DNA of 64,000 bases from assembly GCF_049532985.1 (NCBI RefSeq), contig NZ_CP186693.1, positions 2,294,001-2,358,000 of the forward strand, read 5' to 3'. This DNA comes from Promicromonospora sp049532985. Its GTDB lineage: Bacteria > Actinomycetota > Actinomycetes > Actinomycetales > Cellulomonadaceae. Shown piece after piece: positions 24,948 through 32,515 of the stretch. The translations under genes and the position numbers were made by a program. Within the stretch, counting starts at the first letter, position 1. Each line of letters begins with the position of its first letter. The notes below the pieces were generated by a model. It ran no database searches. It saw nothing but the letters and a program-made list of their open reading frames with translations, and had not been told where the DNA came from.

Positions 24948-26117
24948 ATGAGCACGGTCAGGGCACCCGCGGACGACGGCGCCGGCGGGCTCGCCGGTTT
25001 CCGCCGCAACGTCTGGTGGGCGCTGGCGGGCACCGTGGCGTGCGTGCTCGGCTTCGCCGTCGGCGACTGGGTGCTCGATCCCGGCGTCCACCCGGGCCTG
25101 CGCGCCGTCACCGGCCTGGCGACGGCGGCCACGATCGTGGCGTGCGCCGTGCTGCTCGGCCGGCGCATGCGGGACGAGCCGGCGTCGGCCGGCTGGCTGG
25201 TGACCGCGTGCGGCGCCGCGGTGCTCGCCGGCGCGGTGCCGCTCGCGGCCGGGAACTTCGGCATCTGGTCGATCGCGCCGGCCGCGACGATCGCCGTCCT
25301 GGTGATGTTCCTGCCGCCGCGGCGGGCGTGGCAGGCGCTGGCCGCGGCGCTGGTCGCGCTGCCGGCGGTCGGCGTGGCCGTGGCCCTGGCCACGGGCGAG
25401 CCGCACGTGGGGCACGCCGCGTGGATGCCCGCGCTGATGGTGGTGGCGTTCGGCCCGGCGATGCTCGGCATGCTGCGTGGCTGGCAGGTCGCGGCCCAGC
25501 TCGACGACGCCCGGCGCATGGCCGGCCGGCTCGCCGTGGCCGACGAGCGCCTCCGGTTCGCCGCCGACCTGCACGACATCCAGGGCCACCACCTCCAGGT
25601 CATCGCCCTGAAGAGCGAGCTGGCCGCACGGCTCGCCGAGGCCGACCCCGCCCGGGCCGCCGAGCAGATGCGCGAGGTCCAGCAGCTCGCCGGGGACGCC
25701 CTGCGCGAGACCCGCGCCCTGGTCCAGGGCTACCGGCGCACCACGCTGTCGGCCGAGATCAGCAACGCGTCCAGGGTGCTGACCGCCGCGGGCGTGACGG
25801 TCCGGACCGACGTCGACGCCGACCTCGCGGCCGCCCTGCCCGAGGCTCCGCGCGGGCTGCTCGGCCTGGTGGTGCGTGAGGCCACGACCAACCTGCTGCG
25901 GCACAGCCGCGCCACGCGCGCGGCGTTCGTCCTGCTCCCCGAGGACACCGGGGCGCGCCTCGTCATCGACAACGACGGCGCGTCGCCCGGCGGGCCGGCC
26001 ACCGGCGACGGCACAGGCCTCGTCTCGCTCGCGGAACGCCTCGCCGCGGTGGGCGGGCGGCTGTCCTGGGCGGGCGAGGACGGCCGGTTCGTGGTCACCG
26101 CGACGGTGACCGCATGA
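24948..26117 (+). CDS. NarL-type sensor histidine kinase (DesK-like)
   Basis: A 389-aa kinase. The N-terminal half has about five hydrophobic helices and no large sensor domain. The phospho-acceptor His lies in RFAADLHDIQGHHLQ (about residue 208), and the HATPase part has VVREATTNLLRHS and GTGLVSLAERLAAVGG. Autophosphorylation and transfer to the adjacent regulator are expected. The ATG at 24948 is preferred to 24882, because the earlier codon lies inside the ATGACAGATGTCAT repeat. The stop overlaps the response regulator's ATG. Membrane-embedded sensing of envelope state or a small ligand is plausible, as with DesK. Confidence 0.87.
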   Translation: MSTVRAPADDGAGGLAGFRRNVWWALAGTVACVLGFAVGDWVLDPGVHPGLRAVTGLATAATIVACAVLLGRRMRDEPASAGWLVTACGAAVLAGAVPLAAGNFGIWSIAPAATIAVLVMFLPPRRAWQALAAALVALPAVGVAVALATGEPHVGHAAWMPALMVVAFGPAMLGMLRGWQVAAQLDDARRMAGRLAVADERLRFAADLHDIQGHHLQVIALKSELAARLAEADPARAAEQMREVQQLAGDALRETRALVQGYRRTTLSAEISNASRVLTAAGVTVRTDVDADLAAALPEAPRGLLGLVVREATTNLLRHSRATRAAFVLLPEDTGARLVIDNDGASPGGPATGDGTGLVSLAERLAAVGGRLSWAGEDGRFVVTATVTA

Positions 26118-26725
26118 TCCGCCTCCTGCTCGCCGACGACGAGGAGCTCCTGCGCGGGGCCCTGGGCGCGCTGCTCGACCTGGAGGACGACCTGCAGGTC
26201 GTGGCCGAGGCCGCCACCACGACGGATGCCGTGCGCCTCGCCGCCCGGCATCGGCCCGACGTCGCCGTGCTGGACCTGGAGATGCCACCCACGGACGGCC
26301 TGCACGCGGCCGGGCAGATCCTGGCGGCCGCCGACGGCACGCCGCCGCGCATCGTCGTCGTCACGCGGCACGCCCGCCCCGCCGTCCTGCGCCGGGCGCT
26401 GGCCGCCGGGGTGAGCGGGTTCGTGCCCAAGTCCACGCCCGCGGCGCGCCTCGCGCAGATCGTGCGCGACGTCGCCGCCGGGCACCGGTACGTGGACCCG
26501 GAGATCGCGGCGTCCGCGCTCACCGAGAACGAGTGCCCGCTGACCGACCGCGAGCTGGAGGTGCTGCGTGCGGCCCGCGCCGGGGCGCAGGTCTCCGAGA
26601 TCGCGGCCGCGATACACCTCGCGCCCGGCACGGTGCGCAACTACCTGTCCTCCGCGATGGCCAAGCTGGGCGTCGCGACCCGGCACGCGGCCGCCCACCG
26701 CGCGTGGGAGGAGGGCTGGATCTGA
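26114..26725 (+). CDS. NarL/LuxR-type response regulator
   Basis: A 203-aa regulator. The receiver domain carries acidic residues LLADDEE at the start, the phospho-acceptor Asp in VLDLEMPP (about residue 55), the Thr/Lys switch residues VVTRHA and FVPKSTP, and then a LuxR helix-turn-helix (LTDRELEVLRAARAGAQVSE; APGTVRNYLSSAMAKLG). It is coupled by ATGA to the kinase. The likely targets are the divergent membrane protein and its own operon, through the ATCTGTCA repeat. Confidence 0.9.
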   Translation: MIRLLLADDEELLRGALGALLDLEDDLQVVAEAATTTDAVRLAARHRPDVAVLDLEMPPTDGLHAAGQILAAADGTPPRIVVVTRHARPAVLRRALAAGVSGFVPKSTPAARLAQIVRDVAAGHRYVDPEIAASALTENECPLTDRELEVLRAARAGAQVSEIAAAIHLAPGTVRNYLSSAMAKLGVATRHAAAHRAWEEGWI

Positions 26726-26731
26726 GCGGTC

Positions 26732-27127
26732 TCAGCGGGCCTCGCGTGCGCCGTCGACGTAGAACCAGCGCCCGCCGGTGCGGACGAAGCGGCTGGTCTC
26801 GTGCAGGCGGCCCCGGGTGCCGGTGGCCGGGTCGCGGTAGTGGGCGGTGAACTCGACCACGCCGGCCGTGTCGAAGGGACCGCCCCGCTCCGTGCGGTGG
26901 ATGTCGAGGCGGCGCCACTCCTCGGCCCCCAGCCCGGCACTGTCCGGCCGGGTCCCGGGTGCCCAGGTGGCCAGCAGGTAGGCCTCGTCCCCCACCGCGA
27001 AGGCGGAGTAGCGGGAACGCATCAACGCCTCGGCGGTCGGGGCGGTCGCGGCACCGGAGTGGTAACGCCCGCAGCAGGCGCCGTAGGTGTCGCCGGAGAG
27101 GCAGGGGCAGCGGTCGTCGTCGTGCAC
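26732..27127 (-). CDS. YchJ/UPF0225-family protein with SEC-C motif
   Basis: A 131-aa protein starting MHDDDRCPCLSGDTYGACC. The Cys-rich segment is a SEC-C zinc motif (CPC...CC...H) and the rest (ALMRSRYSAFAVGDEAYLLATW; VEFTAHYRD; LHETSRFVRTGGRWFYVDG) matches YchJ family proteins, whose function is unknown. The GTG start at 27127 gives the family's normal length. It lies convergent with the response regulator and downstream of the XRE regulator on the same strand. Confidence 0.85.
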   Translation of the reverse strand: MHDDDRCPCLSGDTYGACCGRYHSGAATAPTAEALMRSRYSAFAVGDEAYLLATWAPGTRPDSAGLGAEEWRRLDIHRTERGGPFDTAGVVEFTAHYRDPATGTRGRLHETSRFVRTGGRWFYVDGAREAR

Positions 27128-27156
27128 GGGACGATCCTCGCACCCCGGCGCACCGG

Positions 27157-27990
27157 TCACGCGAACGTCTCGTGCCCCAGCACCGCCAGCAGCCGCAGCT
27201 TCTCCTCCGCCTCGGTGCCCGGCGCCGGGGTCAGCACGAGGAGCGCCTGGGACTGGTCCTCGGTGAACAGCGCCTGGCAGTCCACGTCGATCCGGCCGAG
27301 CTCGGGGTGCACCAGCGTCTTGTGGTCCTCGAACCGGCGCGCCACCTCGTGCCGCTCCCAGATGCGGACGAACTCCTCGCTCTCCCGCAGGAGCGCCTGC
27401 AGCACCTCGTCGGCGAACGAGCCCGGACCCGCGGCGGCGTGCGCCGCCCGCAGGGAGGAGACCTGGCTGCGCCCCTGCTGCTCGTGGTGCTCGGGCGCGT
27501 ACACGTTCCGAGACTCCGGTTCCATGAACCACCGGTACGCCGAGGCCCGGGCCAGGCCGCTGGCGGGCGGCTCGCCGAAGACCGCCTCCGCGAGCCGGTT
27601 CTGCACCAGCACCTCGCCCAGGCCGGACAGGATCAGGGCAGGCGAGTCCTCCAGCCGGTCCAGGACGCGCAGCAGCGGGGGTGCCACGTGGGACTCGAGC
27701 GGCACGCGCCGGGGCACACCGTGACCAGCGAGCCGGAACATGTAGTCGCGCTCCTCGGCGGTCAGGCGCAGGGCACGGGCCAGCGCGGCGAGCATCTGCT
27801 CGGACGGCTGCGGCCCGCGCTGCTGCTCCAGCCGCGCGTAGTAGTCCACGGACATCCCGGTCAGGGCCGCGACCTCCTCGCGGCGCAGCCCGGGTGCACG
27901 ACGGCGCGGCCCGGGCACCAGGCCGACGTCGGACGGGCGCAGGGCCTCCCGGCGACGGCGGAGGAAGTCGGCGAGGGCGGAGCGGTTCAT
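27157..27990 (-). CDS. XRE-family regulator with MmyB-like ligand-binding domain
   Basis: A 277-aa regulator. The N-terminal helix-turn-helix reads APGLRREEVAALTGMSVDYYARLEQ (split, about residues 32-56), the canonical start of MmyB-type regulators, and the C-terminal half has the MmyB fold region (NRLAEAVFGEPP; FVRIWERHEV; HPELGRIDVDC). Family members bind fatty-acid-like ligands in a PAS-like domain (structural knowledge) and typically control a divergent oxidoreductase. Here the divergent gene is an SDR and a 9-bp inverted repeat lies between. It is likely a repressor of that gene. Confidence 0.9.
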   Translation of the reverse strand: MNRSALADFLRRRREALRPSDVGLVPGPRRRAPGLRREEVAALTGMSVDYYARLEQQRGPQPSEQMLAALARALRLTAEERDYMFRLAGHGVPRRVPLESHVAPPLLRVLDRLEDSPALILSGLGEVLVQNRLAEAVFGEPPASGLARASAYRWFMEPESRNVYAPEHHEQQGRSQVSSLRAAHAAAGPGSFADEVLQALLRESEEFVRIWERHEVARRFEDHKTLVHPELGRIDVDCQALFTEDQSQALLVLTPAPGTEAEEKLRLLAVLGHETFA

Positions 27991-28022
27991 GTCCCTATCG
28001 TGCGCCAGGCGGGCCGCACGAG

Positions 28023-28043
28023 CCAGGGACCGCCGGTCCCTGG
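28023..28043. promoter_or_regulatory. Putative operator between XRE regulator and SDR
   Basis: CCAGGGACC-GCC-GGTCCCTGG is a perfect 9-bp inverted repeat in the 101-bp divergent region. It is the best candidate binding site of the XRE protein. Confidence 0.6.
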
Positions 28044-28091
28044 TTCACCGGGTCTCTCCCGCCGCCGGGCGGGCCGGAGCACGGTGGTGAC

Positions 28092-28859
28092 ATGAACATC
28101 ACCGGAAACACCATCTTCGTCCCCGGCGGCACGCGCGGCATCGGGCTGGCTCTCGCCGTCCGGCTCCGGGACCGGGGCAACACCGTGATCGTCGGCGGGC
28201 GCAGCGTCTCGGCGCTGGACGCCCTGGCCGCCGAGCACGGCTTCGCCACCGTGCGGATCGACACGACGGACGCCGCGTCGATCGCGGCGGCGTCGGCCGA
28301 GGTGATCGAGCGGTTCCCCGACGTCAACGTGCTGGTGCCGATGGCCGGCATCATGCGCGCGGAGGACTGGCGCACCCCGGGCTTCCTCGCGGACGCCGAG
28401 GCCACGGTCGTCACCAACCTGCTGGGCCCGATCCGGCTGATCGCCGCGTTCACCGAGCACCTGCAGAGCCGCCCCGAGGCGACCATCCTCACCGTGTCCT
28501 CAGGACTGGCGCACGCCCCGCTGCGCGTGACCCCGACGTACAACGCGACCAAGGCGGCGGTGCACATGCTGTCGGAGTCGCTTCGACTCCAGCTCGCCGG
28601 GACCAGCGTGTCCGTGGTGGAGCTGGTGCCGCCGTCGGTCCAGACCGAGCTCATGCCGGGGCAGGAGACCAACCCGCACGCGATGCCGCTGGACGAGTAC
28701 ATCGACGAGACGACCGCGCTCCTGGAGGCGCACCCGGATGCCCACGAGATCCAGGTCGAGCGGGTCAAGTTCCTCCGCTACGGCGAGGTCCGCGGCGACT
28801 ACGACGAGGTCGTCTCGGCGCTGAACGCGACGGACCCGCACGCGGCGGCCTCCGCCTGA
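28092..28859 (+). CDS. Short-chain dehydrogenase (DltE-like), XRE-controlled
   Basis: A 255-aa SDR. The cofactor motif is PGGTRGIG near residue 11, replacing the usual TGG. Active-site residues are in TVSSGLAHAP and YNATKAA. The region after the active site (VVELVPPSVQTELMPGQ) matches DltE-like oxidoreductases. It is divergent from the MmyB-type regulator, a very common actinobacterial pairing. The ATG at 28092 is the only good start after the operator region. Substrate unknown. A long hairpin follows, before the convergent GH10 gene. Confidence 0.87.
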   Translation: MNITGNTIFVPGGTRGIGLALAVRLRDRGNTVIVGGRSVSALDALAAEHGFATVRIDTTDAASIAAASAEVIERFPDVNVLVPMAGIMRAEDWRTPGFLADAEATVVTNLLGPIRLIAAFTEHLQSRPEATILTVSSGLAHAPLRVTPTYNATKAAVHMLSESLRLQLAGTSVSVVELVPPSVQTELMPGQETNPHAMPLDEYIDETTALLEAHPDAHEIQVERVKFLRYGEVRGDYDEVVSALNATDPHAAASA

Positions 28860-28861
28860 AC

Positions 28862-28938
28862 CCGTCGAGACCTGGTGGTGGCGCCAAGATCTGGCCGCGC
28901 ACCATCAGGGTCTCGGCGCCCCCACCAGGTCTCGACGG
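28862..28938. terminator. Long hairpin between convergent SDR and GH10 genes
   Basis: Arms of 24 bp (starting CCGTCGAGACCTGGTGG) pair with one G-T mismatch around a 29-nt loop. It starts 2 bp after the SDR stop. No U-tract is present. Confidence 0.75.
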
Positions 28939-28953
28939 TGGCGGACGCCGACG

Positions 28954-30231
28954 TCAGCGGGGCGGCAGGGTGACGGCCGCCGCGGACCGGCCCGGGGTCG
29001 CCAGCGTGAGGACTGCCGTGCCGGCGTCCGGTGCCTCCACCTCGTAGTCGCCGAGAAAGCCCTCGACGCGGATCCGACCCTCGGCGTCGGTGCGCAGCGT
29101 GGTGGGCGCAAGCCACCACTCCCCCTTGACCAGCTCGCGCAGCCGCGCGAAGGCCGGCTTGGGCGAACCGTCGGCACGCAGCAGGCCGCCGGGCGCGTTG
29201 AGCCACATCCCCCGGTCGGACAGCCCCCAGTAGGTGGTCGCCTCGACCGCCGGGTGGGACAGCAGCGTGCGGTAGTGCCGCTCGACCTCGTCGGCCTGCC
29301 GCTCCTCCCCCTCGGGCGTCGAGGGCCAGGACTCGACCTGCCAGTCGTTGAGGTCCTCGATGTGCGCGGGCATGACGTCGCCCGAGAGCAGCGTCGTCTC
29401 GGTGAGGTGGATCGGGATGTTGTACCGGGCGAAGCGGTCGAGGATCTCCAGGGTCTTCTCCTCGCCCCAGTAGCCCTGGTGCATGTGGCTCTGCAGCCCG
29501 AGCCGGTCGATCCGGATCCCGGCCTCCAGCACGGCCTCGATCAGGCACTCGTACGCCGTCGACATGTCGAAGTCGTTGAGCAGCAGGGTCGCGCCCGGGT
29601 TCTCCGCGCGAGCCTCCTCGAACGCCATCCGGATCATCTCGACGCGGCCGCGGCGGCGCGCCAGCGGCGTGATCGCGTTCTCCTGCGCGGTGAACACGGG
29701 CATGATCACCACCTCGTTGATCGCGTCCCAGGTGTCGATCACGCCGCGGAAGGCCGCGACGTCGCGCCGGATGCGCTCCCGCTGGAGCCGCTCGACCTCG
29801 GCGTCGGGCAGCCCGAGCAGCCAGTCCGGCTGGACCGTGTGCCACACCAGCGGGTGCCCCTTGACGACGACGCCCCGCGCCGCGAACCACCGGGCCGCAC
29901 GGAGCAGCTGCTCGGTCCGAGGCGCCCCGCGCTGGGGCTCGAACGTGCCCCAGTAGAACGGGAGGGTGGCCTGGTTGAAGACGTCGAACCAGGCGTCGGC
30001 CAGGCGGCCGTCGTACTCCGGGTCCGGTGAGGTGCCGTTCGCCAGGTCCACCAGGTCGAACCCGATGCAGCCGAACAGGAACGCGTGCCGCGTCTGCCGC
30101 ACGACGACGTCGTGATGGGCCAGCGGGACGCCGTCCGGCCCGTGCAGGGTCACCGTGACGTCGGCGCGCCGGTGCGCCAGGGCCGGGTCGGGGGTGCGCC
30201 CGCCGTCGGGCGCGCTGAAGAGAGAGCTCAC
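28954..30231 (-). CDS. GH10 family endo-beta-1,4-xylanase, no signal peptide
   Basis: A 425-aa glycoside hydrolase. The GH10 barrel spans about residues 55-375, with WHTVQPDW, the acid/base Glu in WDAINEVV and the nucleophile Glu in IHLTETTL, plus TTYWGLSDRGMW near the end. About 50 residues precede the barrel (a small beta region) and a 50-residue beta-rich tail follows (EGRIRVEGFLGDYEVEAPD). There is no hydrophobic signal, so it is probably cytosolic, acting on short xylooligosaccharides or related glycosides taken up by the cell. The GTG start at 30231 is the first in-frame choice after the upstream hairpin. Confidence 0.88.
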   Translation of the reverse strand: MSSLFSAPDGGRTPDPALAHRRADVTVTLHGPDGVPLAHHDVVVRQTRHAFLFGCIGFDLVDLANGTSPDPEYDGRLADAWFDVFNQATLPFYWGTFEPQRGAPRTEQLLRAARWFAARGVVVKGHPLVWHTVQPDWLLGLPDAEVERLQRERIRRDVAAFRGVIDTWDAINEVVIMPVFTAQENAITPLARRRGRVEMIRMAFEEARAENPGATLLLNDFDMSTAYECLIEAVLEAGIRIDRLGLQSHMHQGYWGEEKTLEILDRFARYNIPIHLTETTLLSGDVMPAHIEDLNDWQVESWPSTPEGEERQADEVERHYRTLLSHPAVEATTYWGLSDRGMWLNAPGGLLRADGSPKPAFARLRELVKGEWWLAPTTLRTDAEGRIRVEGFLGDYEVEAPDAGTAVLTLATPGRSAAAVTLPPR

Positions 30232-30260
30232 GCGGCGACCCTAGTGCCAGGCCGCCAACG

Positions 30261-30311
30261 ACCATGCGGTTGCTGCCAGGACGGGGCTCGTCCTGGCAGC
30301 AACCGCATGGT
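30261..30311. terminator. Perfect 22-bp hairpin downstream of the ABC exporter operon
   Basis: ACCATGCGGTTGCTGCCAGG begins the left arm; all 22 bp pair around a 7-nt loop. It lies 21 bp past the exporter stop and 29 bp before the xylanase start, both on the minus strand. No U-tract is seen. Confidence 0.78.
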
Positions 30312-30332
30312 CACCACGACTGCGCCACCCGC

Positions 30333-32363
30333 CTACGTGGCCGCCGGCTCCTCCACCACCGGGGCCGCGAACTGGCTCGCGTACAGCCGTGCGTAGGCGC
30401 CGTTCGCGGCGAGCAGGTCGTCGTGCGAACCCTGCTCCACGATGTCGCCGTGCTCCATCACCAGGATCACGTCGGCGTCGCGGATGGTGGACAGCCGGTG
30501 CGCGATGACGAACGACGTGCGGTCCTTGCGCAGCCGGTTCATCGCCTCCTGCACCAGCACCTCGGTGCGGGTGTCCACCGACGACGTCGCCTCGTCGAGC
30601 ACGAGGATCGCCGGATCGGCCAGGAACGCGCGGGCGAGGGTGAGGAGCTGCTTCTCGCCCGCCGACACCGACGAACCCTCCTCGTCCACGACGGTGTCGT
30701 ACCCGTCGGGCAGCGTCCGCACGAACGGGTCCACGTGGGTGGCCTGCGTGGCGGCGAGGAACGTCTCCTCGTCGACCGAGGCGCCGTCGGGCACGCCGTA
30801 CCGGAGGTTCTCCTCGATGGTGCCCTTGAACAGCCAGGTGTCCTGGAGCACCATCCCGATCGACGAGCGCAGGTCGTCGCGCGACATGTCGCGCGTGTCG
30901 ACGCCGTCGAGCGTGATGCGGCCGCCGTCCACCTCGTAGAACCGCATGAGCAGGTTGACCAGCGTGGTCTTGCCGGCGCCCGTGGGGCCGACGATGGCGA
31001 TCGTCTGCCCCGGCTCGGCCACCAGGTTGAGCCCGGTGATGAGCGGCTGGTCGGGCGTGTACGAGAACTGGACGTCCTCGAACGCGACCCGGCCGCGCAC
31101 CGGCTCGACCTTCTGCGACTCGGCCGGGTCCGCCGACTGCTCCGGCGCGTCCAGCAGGTCGAACACCCGCTCCGCCGAGGCCACGCCGGACTGCAGCAGG
31201 TTCATCATCGAGGCCACCTGCGTGAGCGGCTGCGTGAACTGGCGCGAGTACTGGATGAACGCCTGCACGTCACCCAGCGACAGGGTGCCCGACGCGACCC
31301 GCAGGCCACCGATGACCGCCACGATCACGTAGTTCAGGTTCGCGAGGAACCCCATCGCGGGCTGGATGGTGCCCGAGATGAACTGCGCCTTGAAGCTGGA
31401 GGTGTACAGCGCACCGTTCTCCTTGGCGAACGCCTCGGCGGTGCTCTCCTGGTGCCCGTACACCTTCACCAGCGCGTGACCCGTGAACGACTCCTCGATG
31501 TGCGCGTTCAGCCGCCCGGTGGCCGCCCACTGCTCCACGAACTGCGGCTGGCTGCGCTTGGCGATCTGCGCCGTCAGGATCACCGACAGCGGCACCGTCA
31601 CCAGCGCGACCAGGGCGAGGATCGGCGAGATCCAGAACATCATGAACAGCACGCCGATCACCGTCAGCACGGCGGTCACGAGCTGCGCGAGCGTCTGCGT
31701 GGTCGTCTGCGCCACGTTGTCGATGTCGTTGGTGACGCGCGACAGGATCTCGCCGCGCTGCTGCTTGTCCACGTAGGACAGCGGGATGCGGTGCAGCTTG
31801 GCCTCGACCTGGTCACGCAGCGTCCGCATGGTCCGCTGCACGACGCCGGTGGTGATCCGGGCCTGGAGCCACCCGAACAGGAAGGCCCCGAGGTAGGCGG
31901 CGACGACCCAGCCGAGCGTCTGCATCAGGAGGGTGAAGTCGATGCCCTGGCCGGGGACGACGCCGGGCACACCTGCAAGGAAGTCGGCCTGTTGATCCTG
32001 GCCCGCAGCGCGGAGGGCCTCGATCGCCTGCTCCGTGGTCTGCCCCGCGGGCAACCCACCGCCCACGAAACCCGCGAAGATCACGTTCGTCGCGTTACCC
32101 AGCAGCTTGGGCCCCAGCACGGTCAGCGCCACCGACCCGATACCCAGGATCATGAGCACCACGATGTTGAGGCGCTCCGGGCGCAGCGCCCCGGCGAACC
32201 GGCGCAGCGAACCCTTGAAGTTCATCGGCTTCTGGACGGGCATGCCCATCCCCATGCCCATCGGGCCGCCGCCACCCGGGCCGCGCCCGCCGGCGGGACC
32301 ACGCCCGGGTGCCGCCGGAGCGGCCGTGGTGGTGCTGCCCTGAGGCTTCTCTTCCGCGCTCAC
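30333..32363 (-). CDS. ABC exporter half-transporter (permease-ATPase), second subunit
   Basis: A 676-aa fused ABC exporter. An N-terminal Gly/Met-rich stretch (GGGGPMGMGMGMPVQKPMN) precedes six transmembrane helices, then the ATPase with Walker A GPTGAGKTTLVNLL, signature SVSAGEKQLL (LSGGQ degenerate to VSAGEK) and Walker B ILVLDEATSSVD. It probably pairs with the product of the upstream half-transporter gene as a heterodimer; in such pairs one nucleotide site is often degenerate, and this signature fits. The GTG start overlaps the stop of a 51-aa ORF. The operon is led by a TetR gene, so drug or lipid export is likely. Confidence 0.92.
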   Translation of the reverse strand: MSAEEKPQGSTTTAAPAAPGRGPAGGRGPGGGGPMGMGMGMPVQKPMNFKGSLRRFAGALRPERLNIVVLMILGIGSVALTVLGPKLLGNATNVIFAGFVGGGLPAGQTTEQAIEALRAAGQDQQADFLAGVPGVVPGQGIDFTLLMQTLGWVVAAYLGAFLFGWLQARITTGVVQRTMRTLRDQVEAKLHRIPLSYVDKQQRGEILSRVTNDIDNVAQTTTQTLAQLVTAVLTVIGVLFMMFWISPILALVALVTVPLSVILTAQIAKRSQPQFVEQWAATGRLNAHIEESFTGHALVKVYGHQESTAEAFAKENGALYTSSFKAQFISGTIQPAMGFLANLNYVIVAVIGGLRVASGTLSLGDVQAFIQYSRQFTQPLTQVASMMNLLQSGVASAERVFDLLDAPEQSADPAESQKVEPVRGRVAFEDVQFSYTPDQPLITGLNLVAEPGQTIAIVGPTGAGKTTLVNLLMRFYEVDGGRITLDGVDTRDMSRDDLRSSIGMVLQDTWLFKGTIEENLRYGVPDGASVDEETFLAATQATHVDPFVRTLPDGYDTVVDEEGSSVSAGEKQLLTLARAFLADPAILVLDEATSSVDTRTEVLVQEAMNRLRKDRTSFVIAHRLSTIRDADVILVMEHGDIVEQGSHDDLLAANGAYARLYASQFAAPVVEEPAAT

Positions 32364-32515
32364 GCGGCCTCCTCCTCTACCTTGCGGGACACCCGCACCC
32401 GGTCGGCCCGCACGATCGGGGCTTCGCCATGCTCGATCACGCGGCCTCCTCGTGTCATGCGGGACACCCGCACCCGGTCGGCCCGCGCGATCGGGGCTTC
32501 GCCATGCTCGATCAC
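32360..32515 (-). CDS. Small ORF of duplicated 25-codon units between ABC exporter genes
   Basis: A 51-aa ORF starting at a GTG that overlaps the previous gene's stop (GTGA) and ending in a TGA that overlaps the next gene's GTG (GTGA). It reads VIEHGEAPIARADRVRVSR twice, with one A/V change, linked by MTRGGR and ending KVEEEAA. The 75-nt unit is duplicated in frame. It is charged, with no membrane segment or known domain. It may serve mainly to keep ribosomes moving from the first to the second transporter gene, or encode a small regulator of the exporter. Whether a stable peptide is made is unknown. Confidence 0.45.
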   Translation of the reverse strand: MIEHGEAPIARADRVRVSRMTRGGRVIEHGEAPIVRADRVRVSRKVEEEAA

